In this document: piece after piece, positions 10,354 to 21,968 of the stretch
How the letters are laid out: each line of letters begins with the position of its first letter
How positions within the stretch are numbered: the first letter of the stretch is position 1
Assembly: GCF_019175385.1 (NCBI RefSeq)
Contig: NC_083338.1
Coordinates: forward strand, 62,838,884-62,902,883
From: Lycium barbarum
Lineage: Eukaryota; Streptophyta; Magnoliopsida; Solanales; Solanaceae
Length of the DNA stretch: 64,000 bases
Direction: 5' to 3'
The notes under the pieces: generated by a model
Told to the model about the DNA's origin: nothing
The model's input: only the letters and a program-made list of their open reading frames with translations
Databases searched by the model: none
Translations under genes and position numbers: made by a program

Positions 10354-12995
10354 TGATGAAGACACTCTTTTGGAATATCAGATCTGTGAACACACAACAA
10401 GCTTTTCACAGAGTCCAAATGTTGCACAGACATCACAAATTCCTTATTATAGCTTTAATGGAGCCTTTTCAACACTATAGGCATATTTAGGGATTTAGAA
10501 GGAGATTAGGCATGACATATGCCCATTACAACTGCAATGGTAAAATATGGTTCTTTGTAAATGATAATGTGGATGTGGAGATACTGCAGGATCTAGAACA
10601 ATAGATTACTATAAAGCTGTTTTTCCATGAATGGGATAAGTCACTTATGGTAACCATGGTCTATGCAAAGTGTGATCATCTGGAAAGAATAAGTTTATGG
10701 GATAGTCTGTATAGTTTGGCTGATCGAATGGAATTGCCTTGGTTGGTAGGTGGTGATTTTAATGTCATTATGAATGAAGATGAGAAGATTGGTGGTTTAC
10801 CTGTATTCCCAGATGAATATGAGGATTTTGCATTTTGTATTAATTCATGTGAGCTGTTTGATATAAATTATAAGGGGAGTCTTTTTACGTGGTGGAATGG
10901 GAGGGCAGGTAGTGACTGTATTTTCAAGAGATTGGATATAATGATTGCAAACTCTAAATTACAATATTGGTTTGCACATATGGAGGTGCAACATTTATCC
11001 AGAACTGGCTCAGACCATGCTCCTTTACTACTTACTTGTGGTGAATCTTCACATCACATAAGGAAGCCTTTCAGATTTATAAAATTCTGGACAGAACATG
11101 AATCCTTTTTAGAGGTGGTTAATCAGACATGGATCACAGATTTTGAAGGGGATGATTTTATCAGATTCAAGCTGAAGTTGAAAAATGTGAAATCTGCTTT
11201 AACTGCTTGGAGTAAGGAAACTTTTGGTGATATTTTCAAGCAACTAACAGTAAGGGAAGAGGTGGTGAGAATTAAAGAGCAATGTTTTGAAGAGGATCCT
11301 ACTCCTATGAATAGGATGGTGCTGCAGCAAGCACAAGTAACATTGAAAAACTATGTTCATTATGAGGAAGAATTTTGGAGACAAAAGTCACATATGACCA
11401 GTTTTGCTGAGGGTGACAGGAATACAAGGTACTTTCATAGTATTGTGAATGGTAGGAGAAAGAGATTGCAGATCAGAAGAATTCAGAATCAGCAAGGAGT
11501 ATGGATAGAAGGGGAGTCACTTTTGGCAGAAGAAGCTTGTAGATTTTATCAACAACAGTTTTCTCAAGAGGTTGATCCTTTAGATTTTACACTTCTACAA
11601 CATGTTCCTTGTATAGTGGATCAAGATACTAATAATCAGCTGGTAAGCATGCCAACTTTAGAGGAGGTGAAGAAGGTTGTATTTGAATTATCTGCAGATA
11701 GTGCTGGTGGTCCAGATGGTATGATTGGAATATTTTATCAGGTGTGTTGGGACATTGTTGGTGCTGATGTATACAATCTTGTGAAAGAATTTTTTGATGG
11801 CCAAACTCTTCCTAAGTCAGTCACACATACCAACCTAGTATTGTTACCAAAGAAGAACAACATTGATACTTTTGCTGATATGAGACCAATCAGTCTCAGC
11901 AATTTCATCAACAAGGTGATTTCTAGAGTGGTTCAGGATAAGCTAGAAGGCATTCTACCTTCTCTGATATTTCCTAACCAGTTTGGATTTTTTAAAGGCA
12001 GATGTATTATTGAAAATGTCCTTCTAACTCAAGAAGTTGTGACTGACATTAGACTAAGAGGAAAACCAGCTAATGTGGTACTTAAGCTTGACATGGCTAA
12101 AGCATATGATAGAGTATCATGGAGTTATTTGATCAGAGTTTTAAGGAAGATGGGATTTGCAAAAATTTTCATAGACATGGTTTGGAGGCTGATAGCAAAT
12201 AACTGGTACTCTATACTCCTTAATGGTCAAGCACATGGTTTCTTTCATTCCACTAGGGGTGTTAAACAAGGAGATCCTCTCTCTCCTACCTTGTTCATAT
12301 TATCTGCTGAAGTTTTATCTAGAGCATTGAATTCTTTATTTGAGAATAATGAATTTAGAAGTTATGGAATGCCCAAATGGAGTGCAAATCTGAATCATCT
12401 GGCATATGCAGATGACACAATAATTTTTTCATCTGCCAATGCTAGATCTTTAGAGTTAATTGTGGAGGTACTACAAGCATATGAGCAGGTATCAAGCCAA
12501 CTTATAAATAAAGGCAAGAGCTCATTTCATGTACACAGTAGGGTACCTAATGGGCTGATACAACAGGTGGAGGCTATTATTGGTTTTAAAAGAGATACTT
12601 TCCCTTTTACATACTTGGGTTGTCCTGTCACACATTCAAGGAAGAGGAAGGTTGATTATAATGATCTGATCAAGAAACTCAAGAATAGGCTACAGACTTG
12701 GAAAGGAAGGTTGTTATCATTTGGAGGAAAAGCTGTTCTGATCAATAATGTATTAATGAGTATGCCAATACATCTGTTGTCAGCCATCAAACCTCCAAAA
12801 TGTGATATCAATGATATACACAAAATATTTTTAAGATTCTTCTGGAATATTAGTGAGGAAAGCAGAAGAAGACATTGGTCATCTTTGCTAAATCTGTGTA
12901 AGCCAAAAGAAGAAGGAGGAGTAGGCTTTAGATCTTTGTTTGATGTGTCTAAAGCCTTATGTGCAAAACTTTGGTGGAAATTCAAAAGACAATAA
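10350..12995 (+). pseudogene. LINE endonuclease-reverse transcriptase, two in-frame stops
   Basis: One frame opens with ATG at 10350. The endonuclease shows FWNIRSV, the MEP glutamate, GGDFN and the SDHAP motif. Two in-frame stops fall in the endonuclease (near 10490 and 10600), so only the part from 10647 is open. The reverse transcriptase follows with MRPISL, QFGF, LDMAKAYDRV, GVKQGDPLSP and the catalytic YADD box intact. The frame ends at 12993-12995, where homology continues in another frame. Known role of the family: nicking target DNA and target-primed reverse transcription. This copy cannot make the full protein. Confidence 0.9.
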
Positions 12996-13585
12996 ATACT
13001 CTATGGGCAAACTACATGTGGATCAAATACTGCAAAAGGCACAGTCCTTAGACTGTGCAGTGGAAGGGAGGTTCTCAAGTATGGACGACTATGATAGAGG
13101 CTAGAGATAATATAGAGCAACAAATATGGTGGGAACCAAGGAGTGGAATTGAAAATGTCTGGTTTGACAACTGGACAAAACTAGGGGCTCTATATCACAT
13201 CATGCCAGATGATTTTGTAATAGATGAGGGTGTTCAAGATGTAAAAGAACTCATGATGCAGGTTGGTTGGAATATAGGAAAATTGCAGCATTTGTTTCCT
13301 ATGGATAATGTGGATCATATATTATAAGAATTGCACTTTCATGAACCAAAAGAAGAATGGGATATGCCAAGATGGATGATGACAGCATCAGGCAAATTTA
13401 CTGTAGGCACTGCATGGGAATTACTGAGGAGCAAAGCAGTCAAATCAGATGTCTTTAAGAATATGTGGATTGCAGGGGTACCTTATAAGATATCCTTCTT
13501 TTTCTGGAGGTTGTGGAAGTACAAAATACCAGTCGGAGAGGTAGTAAGAAGGATTGGGATAGATACTGAGGCAACCTGCTATTGA
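12996..13585 (+). pseudogene. LINE zf-RVT-like region downstream of reverse transcriptase
   Basis: Homology of the LINE polyprotein continues after a frameshift at about 12990. The open pieces 13055-13327 and 13331-13585 are in one frame, separated by a stop at about 13325. They contain W-rich sequence (IWWEPRSG, VWFDNW) and a TASGKFTVGTAWELLR segment followed by FFFWRLWKYKIP, as in the zinc-binding domain between reverse transcriptase and RNase H of plant L1 elements. The Cys cluster is partly lost near 13580-13640, another frame break. Confidence 0.7.
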
Positions 13586-13764
13586 TGTGATCATAGGCAA
13601 TAGATCATTTGTTTGTTACAGGAAATATTGCTACAAAAGTGTGGACTTATGTTAAGACTGCTGCTGGCATCACAACACAGTTTCAACAAGTGAGGCAACT
13701 CCTTCAAGTCTGATGGAATACAGATTGTCCTTCAAAGATCAGAACCATCTTTAAAGCTATTCCA

Positions 13765-14514
13765 ATGGTCACTATGTGGCAAATATGGAAGTGGAGGAAT
13801 ACAGTTCTACATGGAGGGAGGATGTCCATCAACAAAGTGATTTATGAGATAAACATGACCATATATCAATTGTGTAGAATGAGGTTTCCAGGGCAGCACA
13901 ACTTACCAAGATGCATACCTCAAATTCTACAAATATTTGAAGCATACAGGCCAAGAATTGTAAGCAAGATAGTGAAATGGGATTTTCCTAAACCAGGATG
14001 GTATAAATGTAATTCTGATGGAGCTTCTAGGGGAAATCCTGGACCAAGTTCTGTGGCCTTTTGTATTAGAAATGCAGTAGGTGATCTCAAGTATGCAGCA
14101 GCAAGAAGGATACCAGATGGTTCAAATTTGATAGCAGAAGCAAGGGCACTACATAAGGGTCTTAAGTACTGTGTTACACGCAGTCTGTTACCAGTGGTGT
14201 TGGAAACAGATTCAATGGCTATGAAAATGATCTTAACTGGTCAGTGGGAGACTCCATGGAGTATATCAATGATCATAAATGATATCTCAAGTTTGAGGAG
14301 GGATAAGGAAGTGAGGGTGGAGCATGTTCTGAGAGAAGGAAATGGACTGGCTGATTTTTTAACTAACTATGCTTTTGATTTTGCAGGTGATCATCATTTT
14401 CAGAGTTTTAATTCACTTCCTGTGAAAGCAAGGAAAATCCTAAATATAGAAAAGTCACATATACCATACATGAGGATTAGACTAGCTAAGGACCATCACA
14501 TACCTGGAGATTAA
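13765..14514 (+). pseudogene. LINE RNase H domain
   Basis: This is an open frame of 249 residues. The RNase H core begins near residue 75: CNSDGASRGNPGPSS (first Asp), IAEARAL (Glu), VLETDS (second Asp) and EGNGLADFLTNYA (last Asp), so all four acidic positions can be seen. It would remove RNA from the cDNA hybrid. It is separated from the upstream domains by frame breaks, so it is not expressed as part of the polyprotein. Start codon choice is arbitrary. Confidence 0.8.
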
Positions 14515-15050
14515 TAACAATCTTGAGAGCAATAGTAGCAACAAGTTTGCATCTCAACATGCCATGAATAGCACATGGACCTGTATGACATTATCTTTGG
14601 CAGGAGTACAAGAGTGGTATTAGCTTGAAATCTCATTCTCTTGTAAGACTTCTAAAGATTGTTTCAATCAGGCAACATAAGACAATAATGGCAAACAATG
14701 ATCAACCTCAAGGCAAGGAGATAGCAGCTACATCTGAAGGAACATGGAGGATGTCTAGTCCATCCTGGAAGCCTGAATATGTATTCATTTTGACTTTGAA
14801 CCATAGCACCTGGTGAGAGCTTGTAGGTGTCTGAGATGGTATCAAGGCAAGGCGAGAGGATCTGCAGTAGATTAGGCTCTATACATTTCTTTGGATGTAG
14901 TTCATATTTCAGTACTTTTGTTTCTTTTTTAGGATAGTTTTCATTTGGTTTTTCTTTTCTTTTCTTTCCTTACACTTGTGTGTAGAAAACTTACTATTTT
15001 AATAAAACACTGCCAAACTTGGTTTGGTGTCCTTCATTTAAAAAAAAAAA
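14515..15050 (+). other. LINE 3' untranslated region and A tail
   Basis: Non-coding sequence with no supported frame, ending AATAAAACACTGCC...TTCATTT followed by 11 A. The junction to LTR sequence TCCCTCGTATGACG is exact. Confidence 0.8.
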
Positions 15051-15696
15051 TCCCTCGTATGACGAGTAAGCCTATAAAGATAAATGTGATGAATGACGAT
15101 AATAGTAATAATGATGTTGATGACGATTATGATGATGATGTAAATAGTAAAGATGCTTATGAGCTATTATGTATATGTGTCTATGTATGACTATTATGGA
15201 ACCTCAAAATTATGAGGTCGGGTAAGATATATAAATAAGTATGTGTATGATTACGAAATGCGCGCACACCTCTGCAGAGGGTACGGATAACCCTGACGCC
15301 TTGGTAGGGCAAGGTAGATGTAACCCTGAAGCCTTGGTAGGGCCAGGTATGAGTAACCTTGAGCCTTGGTTGGCCAAGTATGTATGAAACACCGATCCTG
15401 CATGGTCGGGTATGCTATGTAAATGCTATGTATATGATATGATTATGTATATGATATGGATATAAGTATGAATACGAACATGATATGATATGAATGCGAA
15501 TAAAGGTATGTATACGAATACGAGTACTAGTATGGATAAAGATATTGATGTATGAACACAAATACGCATTAGAAGGGAAAGTTCTACGAAAGGCAAGTAA
15601 GTGCCTATGACGATGATATTACCATCTCCAATCTTGTGCTATTTCTCATGTTTCTTATTATGTTTCTATATTGATATTGATCATGCTTTACATACT

Positions 15697-15753
15697 CAGT
15701 ACATTCTTCATACTGACGTCCTTTTGTTTGGGGACGCTGCATCATGCCCGCAG
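15697..15753 (+). promoter_or_regulatory. Conserved LTR double-hairpin block, element C 5' LTR
   Basis: Stem 1 is CAGTA/TACTG and stem 2 is CGTCC/GGACG. They are followed by CATGCCCGCAG at a possible splice acceptor. In the other families stem 2 is CCCCC/GGGGG, so the pairing is kept while the bases change. Confidence 0.6.
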
Positions 15754-16197
15754 GTGCACAGGGAGACATACTCGATCCGTAGCTACATTCTCAAAGACTA
15801 AAAAGCAGAGCTCCACTTCATTCGGAGCCACAGCCTTTGGGTACTTATTCTTTTATGTATATAATTATGGGCATAGCGAGGTCCTGTCCCGCTTATGTGA
15901 TATGTTATACTCTCCTTAGAGGCTCGTAGTCACGTGTATATGGTTAGATATGTCTGGTCTTGTCGGCCTATATTTTGTATATCATTTTGATAGCCTTGTC
16001 GGCTCATGTACATTAACGTGGTATAGATGCCAACCATGATATGAAAGCATTATCATCCAATGGGACTAGCATGAATGATGAATAGAAATGTATGTCTGAT
16101 TATGTGGCTCACCTAGAGGTAAGTGTAATCCAAGGGGTTCCCGGGTGGGCTAGCACCGGGCGCTCGTCGCGGCCCTCTAGACGGGTCGTGACAAAAG

Positions 16198-16209
16198 TGG
16201 TATCAGAGC
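16198..16209 (+). promoter_or_regulatory. Primer-binding site, element C
   Basis: TGGTATCAGAGC, complementary to initiator-Met tRNA, lies 4 nt after the LTR end GTGACA at 16193. Confidence 0.92.
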
Positions 16210-16252
16210 AATTCAGTCCTAGGATGTGTCTACGAGCCGTGTCTAGTAGAGT

Positions 16253-16292
16253 CTTGGTTATGGGTGTGTTGCGCGCCACACTTATAAACAAG
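16253..16292 (+). promoter_or_regulatory. Leader hairpin with palindromic loop, element C
   Basis: The outer arms CTTGGTTAT and ATAAACAAG pair with one mismatch. The inner GTGTG/CACAC arms enclose the palindrome GCGCGC (16271-16276). It starts 44 nt after the primer-binding site. Equivalent hairpins occur in F, X and Z. Confidence 0.6.
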
Positions 16293-16407
16293 AAGTTGCC
16301 GGCATTTTAGGAATGATTAACCTTCTTTGTTCATAAGAATCGTGCGGTAGAGCTATGATATGAGAAATTCTTGTTCTTTAATCGTGTATTGTCTATTTCA
16401 GAAATTC

Positions 16408-18525
16408 TTGTAAAGAGAAAGGCTACGGCAGCCCAAAAGGGCAAGACAGTGGCAGGAAAGAGGGCTGAAAGAGCACCGCCACCGGTAGTAGAGGAAAGTG
16501 AGTCCTAGAGTGCGGTTCAATCTTAGTCCTCCCGTTCAGTACCTATATTAGAGGAGCGTGAGGGAGCCTCAGCCCCAGCTCCAGCACCTCCGGCTCCTCC
16601 ACCGAATGCTTCTGGCCAAGATGTGAAAGAGGCCATACACTTGCTTACTCGATTGGTTGCTGCCCAGACTCAGCGGCAAAGTACAGGGGAGGGTGATAGG
16701 GCTGTTAGTGCAAGGGCCCGTGACTTCATTACTTTGAACCCTCCGGAATTCTTTGGGTCAAAGCCGGAGGAGGACTCTCAGGATTTTATCGATGGTATGT
16801 TGAGGACGCTACGATTGATACATGCTTCGGACACCGAGTTGGTGGAGTTAGCGTCGAATAGATTGAGAGATGTCTCGATCCAATGGTATACGGTTTGGAT
16901 GGCTTCACGGGGAGCCAATGCACCTCCCCCGGTATGGCAGGAGTTCGTTGATGCTTTCCTCCGACATTATATGCCTCCAGAGGTTCGGCGAGCTAGGGCC
17001 GATAAATTCTTGAATTTGAGGCAAGGTAGCATGAGTGCTTTAGAGTACAGTCTCCACTTCAATTCCTTGGCTAGGTATGCTTCGGCCATGGTAGCGGATA
17101 TGGGTGACAGAGTGCACCGCTTTGTAAAGGGCCTAGGGCCGCATTTGATGGATAGGTGCTTGACTGCGTCCCTTCAGGACAATATGGATATTGCACGCAT
17201 TCAGGCCCATGCTCAGAACATAGAAGAAAGTTTACAACAGCAGAGAAGTGAACGCGAGCAGGATAGAGGTCATAGCAAGAGGCCCAGATCTTCGGGTCCG
17301 ATGAGTGAGTTCAGAGGTGGGCACAGACAGCAGATTTCCAGGCACTCGGGCTATTCTATGACTAGTGCACCTCCATGATTTTTCGGCCAGAGATTTGACA
17401 GATCTACTCGTTCCGGGCCGAGTAAGAGTTATTCGGGGTCTCAGTTTAGAGATGATTCGGATCAGGCAAGGCCACCCGCACTACGATGTTCCCAGTGTGG
17501 CAAGTTTTATTGGGGTTGATGCCGATTGGGTTCAGATGTTTGCTATTCATGTGGTCGACCAGGCCATATCATGCGTGATTTCCCCTCAGTTCATGGTAGA
17601 GGTAGGACCCAGCCTTCAGGGTCGGTAGCCGGATCTTCAGCATCTGTACGCCCTATGGGGCCAGGTTCACATGGGCCAGTCGGCTATGGTAGAGGCAGAG
17701 GGAGAGTTCCCAGTTCTAGCAGTCCTCAGCACCGTGTTTATGCTTTGGCTGGACGCCAAGATCTCGAGTCTTCTCCTGACGTGGTCACAGGTATATTATC
17801 GGTATTCTCTTATGATGTATATGCTTTGATTGATCCGGGCTCCACATTGTCATATGTTACTCCGTATATTGCGGGTCGATTTAGGGTCGAACCAGAGTCG
17901 ATCAAACCTTTTAAGGTGTCTACACCCGTTGGTGAATCGGTAATAGCTAGCCGAGTATATAGAAATTGCATAGTTTTGATGTGTGACCGCCGTACTATAG
18001 TTGACTTGCATAAGCTAAAGATGGTAGACTTTGATGTCATTATGGGCATGGATTGGTTGGCCTCTTTCTATGCCAATGTTGATTGTAGAATGAAGATGGT
18101 TCGTTTCCAATTTCCGGGAGAACCAGTCTTAGAATGGAAAGGGAATACGGCGTCACCAAAGGGTAGGTTTATTTCCTATCTAAAGGCAAGGAAAATGATC
18201 ACGAAAGGATGTATCTATCATCTAGTTCGGGTTCAAGATGTAGAAGCTGAATCGCCGACTCTTCCGACAGTTCCTGTAGTAAATGAATTTCCGGATGTGT
18301 TCCCAGAAGAGCTTCCAGGCCTTCCTCCCGAGCGGGAGATTGATTTCGCAATTGATGTTTTGCCGGGCACCAAGCCCATATCTATTCCTCCTTATAGATT
18401 GGCTCCCGCAGAATTGAAAGAGTTGAAGGAGCAATTGAAAGACTTGCTTGAGAAAGGCTTTATTAGGCCTAGTTCATCCCCGTGGGGAGCACCCGTATTG
18501 TTTGTCCGACAGAAAGATGGCACCA
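16408..18525 (+). pseudogene. gag-protease and start of reverse transcriptase, element C
   Basis: One frame runs from about 16408 to 18525 with several stops (two near 16505-16530, one at 17376, one near 17516). The gag core at 16623-17378 shows ITLNPPEFFGSKPEEDSQDF and FLRHYMPPEVRRARADKFLNLRQGSMS, typical of Tekay-type capsid. The zinc knuckle reads CYSCGRPGHIMRDF, with the last Cys replaced by Phe. The protease has YALIDPGSTLSYV, where the usual DSG is DPG. The linker FPDVFPEELPGLPP and the first reverse transcriptase motif (IRPSSSPWGAPVLF) follow, then the frame runs into the deletion. Capsid assembly from this copy is unlikely. Confidence 0.88.
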
Positions 18526-19173
18526 TACGAAGCTTTGTATGGGGAAAAGTGTAGATCCCCAATTGGGTGGTTCGAAACAGGAGAGGCCAGACTGATAGGG
18601 CCAGACTTGGTCCAATAAGCCATAGAGAAAGTCAAGCTCATACAAGATCGGTTATTAGCAGCCCAAAGTCGTCAAAAGTCCTATGCGGATAATCACCGAA
18701 GAGACTTAGAGTTCCAAGTGAAAGATTGGGTATTCTTGAAAGTGTCACCAATGAAAGGTGTAATGAGATTTGGCAAAAAGGGGAAGCTTAGTCCTCGGTA
18801 CATTGGACCTTATGAGATTGTGCGCAAAGTGGGAAAAGTGGCCTACAAATTAGATCTACCTCCGGATTTGGAGTCAGTGCACCCAGTTTTCTATGTCTCG
18901 ATGCTTCAAAAATGTGTTGGAGATCCTACTAGGATCATGCCAATAAGCGATGTGCAAGTGACAGAAAAGTTGACTTATGAAGAAGTGCCCATTGCCATAC
19001 TAGATAGGCAAGTACGGAGGCTTAGAAACAAAGAAGTGGCCTCAGTTAAGGTTTTATGGAGAAGCAGTAAACGAGAAGAAATGACATGGGAAGCGGAAGA
19101 AAGTATGCGATCCAGATACCCTCATTTATTGCAGCCCTTGGCAGAGATTCAAGATGAAACATCAGCGGTATGA
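18526..19173 (+). pseudogene. Integrase C-terminal part with chromodomain, element C
   Basis: Directly after the deletion junction (about 18520-18530), sequence near CRSPIGWFETGE, typical of the integrase region after the catalytic core, is readable. A stop lies at about 18618. From 18718 an open frame of 151 residues gives DWVFLKVSPMKG and GKLSPRYIGPYEI, and then a chromodomain-like end (ILDRQVRRLRNKEV, VKVLWRS, TWEAEESMRSRYPHLL). In chromoviruses this domain directs insertion to particular chromatin. The catalytic HHCC and DDE parts are absent. Confidence 0.85.
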
Positions 19174-19342
19174 GGTATGTATGATTTCCTTTTCATGCTT
19201 TTTGTCGTGTGTGGCCATAGATATGTTGATATTGTGACGTAGCCTTATGAGGGGATGATATTTTGGGTTGTTGTGACAGGATGGTAGTGACATATTATAG
19301 GGGAAACTCTGGCGAAATTTCTATAGAATCCCCGAAGACTTT

Positions 19343-19378
19343 AACATTCGAGGACGAATGTTCTTAAGGAGGGAAGAA
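19343..19378 (+). promoter_or_regulatory. PPT hairpin and polypurine tract, element C
   Basis: AACATTCG/CGAATGTT is a perfect 8-bp inverted repeat around AGGA (19343-19362). It is followed by the purine-rich AAGGAGGGAAGAA that primes plus-strand synthesis, directly before the 3' LTR. Confidence 0.8.
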
Positions 19379-21898
19379 TGTTACACCTCGGAAAAAATAA
19401 TCGTTGGTACGCAAGTGAATGAACTAGTGAGGAGTATGAGTATACGATATTTCCATGAGTAAGAAACGACGTTTGATGGCCCTAAGTAAGATTCCAAAGG
19501 CGATTGCAATAAGAGATAGCTTATGTTCCACAATGACTAATTATAGGTTTTGAAAATGTGAAAAGTTGCAGGTTTGCGTTCTGGCCGGTTGGTCGTAAAA
19601 TGAAATACGGACCGTAAAGTGGTATACGGTTCGTAAACTACCATGTCTTATTTCAGCTTCCAAAAACTTCAAACTTTCTGTCAAATGCTGGAATGGTTAA
19701 AGACGACTTGGAATACGGACCGTAAACTGAAATACGGCCCGTAAACTGAGTCGTAAACCACCATGTCCTCAGCCTGACTTTATGTTTCTGTCATCCTTAA
19801 ATACGACCACGAAATACGGTCCGTAAACTGGAATACGGACCATAAACTGTGTTTACGACCACTGTGCACTTTCAACGACTGTTTATTTAAGATCAGATTA
19901 TGGGCTATTACTAAGAGACCAAGTTCATTATTTCATTTCCACATGACACCCCCTTCTCTCTAAAACCTCACTCTACATTTATTCCACAAGGATTCAAGGA
20001 TTATTAGTGAACAACAACATAAACTATGTGAATCAAGTATAAGAAAACCCATTAAGGATCATACAAGTCAAGAAATCTCATTGGAGATAAACTAGGGTTT
20101 TGCTCAAATTGGAGTATTATCAACCAAGGCTTGTTCCAACGACATCTAAGGTAAGATTTATGATGTTTCTATGTTGTTTAAGGTATTTAAGAGTTGAAAT
20201 ACTTGGATTGTAGAGAGGTATGGCAAAATAGGTCATGAATGTGGAATAGTGCCATTTTGAGAAATAGTTTGAATTGAGTTATGAGTCTTGATGTATTGTA
20301 ATGCAAAATGTGTTATAAATGATGGACATAGTCGTGCGTTATGGCCATGGATATGGATGATTGAAAAGTGAGTCTAGAATATGGATAATGTGGATGAATA
20401 ATGACTATTGTTGTAGTATTGTAAATGTATTGTTGACGTTTGAGAGTTGAAATACACTATAGAGGAATGTCGTATAAATAGAGGAGACGTTGCCCGATTT
20501 TCTCTAGTTTAGTCATGTATGCTAGCTATCGATTCTATTTATAGTATGACTTTAATGAAGATAGAAACGCTAGCATTGGAGGAGAACACGCAAGTGTAGA
20601 ATAGTTCAACGAAAGGTATGTAAGGCTAACCCTTCTTTCATAAGGTATAGTTCTTTGGCCAAACATTTAAATCTTCTATGAGGCTATGATATTCTTCAAA
20701 TGATTCGATCTTCCTAGCTAGTAAGCTCACGATTCTTGATACGCTACGATTGTACTAAATCCCTCGTATGACGAGTAAGCCTATAAAGATAAATGTGATG
20801 AATGACGATAATAGTAATAATGATGTTGATAACGATTATGAGGATGATATAAATAGTAAAGATGCTTATGAGCTATTATTTATATGTGTCTATGTATGAC
20901 TATTATGGAACCCCGAGCTTATGAGGCCGGGTAAGATATGTAAATAAGTAAGTATATGATTACGAAATGCACGCACACCTCTGCAGAGGGTACGGATAAC
21001 CCGGACGCCTTGGTAGGGCCAGGTAGATGTAACCCTGAAGCCTTGGTAGAGCCAGGTATGAGTAACCTTGAGCCTTGGTTGGCCAAGTATGTATGAAACA
21101 CCGATCCTGCATGGTCGGGTATGCTATGTAAATGCTATGTATATGATATGATTATGTATATGATATGGATATAAGTATGAATACGAACATGATATGATAT
21201 GAATGCGAATAAAGGTATGTATACGAATACGAGTACTAGTATGGATACAGATATTGATGTATGAACACAAATACGCATTAGAATGGAAAGTTCTACGAAA
21301 GGCAAGTGCCTATGACGATGATATTACCATCTCCCATCTTGTGCTATTTCTCATGTTTCTTATTATGCTTCTATATTGATATTGATCATGCTTTACATAC
21401 TCAGTACATTCTTCGTACTGACGTCCTTTTGTTTGGGGACGCTGCGTCATGCCCGCAGGTGCACAGGGAGACAGACTCGATCCGTATTTACATTCTCAGA
21501 GACTACAAAGCAGAGCTCCACTTCATTCGGAGCCATAGCTTTTGGGTACTTATTCTTTTGTGTATATAATTATGGGCATAGCGGGGTCCTCTCCCGCTTA
21601 TGTGATATGTTATACTCTCCTTAGAGGCTCGTAGTCACGTGTATATGGTTAGATATGTCTGGCCTTGTCGGCCTATATTTTGTATATCATTTTGATAGCC
21701 TTGTCGACTCATGTACATTGACGTGGTATAGATGCCAATCATAATATGAAAGCATTGTCGTCCAATGGGACTAGCATGAATGATGAATAGAAATGTATGT
21801 CTGATTATGTGGCTCACCTAGAGGTAAGTGTAAGCCAAGGGGTGCCCGGGTGGGATAGCACCGGGCACTCGTCGCGGCCCTCTAGACGAGTCGTGACA
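19379..21898 (+). mobile_element. 3' LTR of element C (2520 bp)
   Basis: TGTTACACC...GTGACA. It contains the TACGG palindrome cluster (19600-19860), a donor-like AAG/GTATGTAAGG at 20613-20624, the array of CCTTGGTAGGGCCAGG-type small hairpins at 20917-21125 and the double-hairpin block at 21402-21458. It is uninterrupted, so it shows the pre-insertion state for the LINE. Confidence 0.9.
21402..21458 (+). promoter_or_regulatory. Conserved LTR double-hairpin block, element C 3' LTR
   Basis: CAGTAC/GTACTG stem 1 (fully paired here), then CGTCC/GGACG stem 2, then GCCCGCAG. Confidence 0.6.
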
Positions 21899-21968
21899 AT
21901 GCTATCATCCAAACTTTGGTTCCACGAGACGGTCCTTTAAGTGTCCTTGAGGCAACTCGGCTTGCATC
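21899..21968 (-). mobile_element. LTR C of element B, remaining part
   Basis: It begins with the target duplicate ATGCT and continues ATCATCCAAACTTTGG as in LTR B. It ends at CTTGCATC where LTR B reads CTTGCATCA; the terminal base is lost at the junction with the next fragment. Confidence 0.85.

Larger units (their letters stand above)
9193..15050 (+). mobile_element. L1-type LINE with RNase H, inserted in the 5' LTR of C
   Basis: This is a 5.86-kb insertion ending in an 11-nt A run (15040-15050). The uninterrupted 3' LTR of C shows the target: 17 bp (20743-20759) were lost at the insertion and no target duplication is visible. The element is probably 5' truncated, since it starts inside the first reading frame with no leader and no visible DUF4283-like or zinc-knuckle region. 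It encodes an acidic region, apurinic-type endonuclease, reverse transcriptase, a zf-RVT-like region and RNase H, all with stops or shifts. AATAAAA occurs about 50 nt before the A tail. Confidence 0.92.
7873..16193 (+). mobile_element. 5' LTR of element C (about 2.46 kb plus a 5.86-kb LINE insertion)
   Basis: This aligns with the 3' LTR (19379-21898) on both sides of the LINE at 9193-15050. Differences include about 55 bp missing near 7960, an extra segment near 8740 and an inverted segment at about 8087-8141. A splice-donor-like AAG/GTATGTAAGG lies at 9063-9074, now separated by the LINE from the downstream hairpins. A G/C-rich small-hairpin array lies at 15213-15410. Confidence 0.88.
7873..21898 (+). 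mobile_element. Tekay/Del-type chromovirus element C, internally deleted, nested in LTR C
   Basis: The ends are TGTTACACC and GTCGTGACA, flanked by the 5-bp direct repeat ATGCT. Order: 5' LTR (split by a LINE), primer-binding site, hairpin, gag with zinc knuckle, protease, start of reverse transcriptase, then a deletion, then the integrase end and chromodomain, PPT hairpin, purine tract, 3' LTR. Most of reverse transcriptase, all of RNase H and the integrase core are missing. The chromodomain-like end places it among chromoviruses. Confidence 0.9.

Noticed and set aside
14625..15190. Small frames in the LINE 3' region and the LTR after it
   Set aside because: They cross the A tail or lie in LTR sequence, with no similarity to LINE proteins.
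16198..16209. tRNA gene remnant suggested by TGGTATCAGAGC
   Set aside because: It is the complement of a tRNA 3' end at an LTR boundary, the normal primer-binding site. No tRNA body follows.
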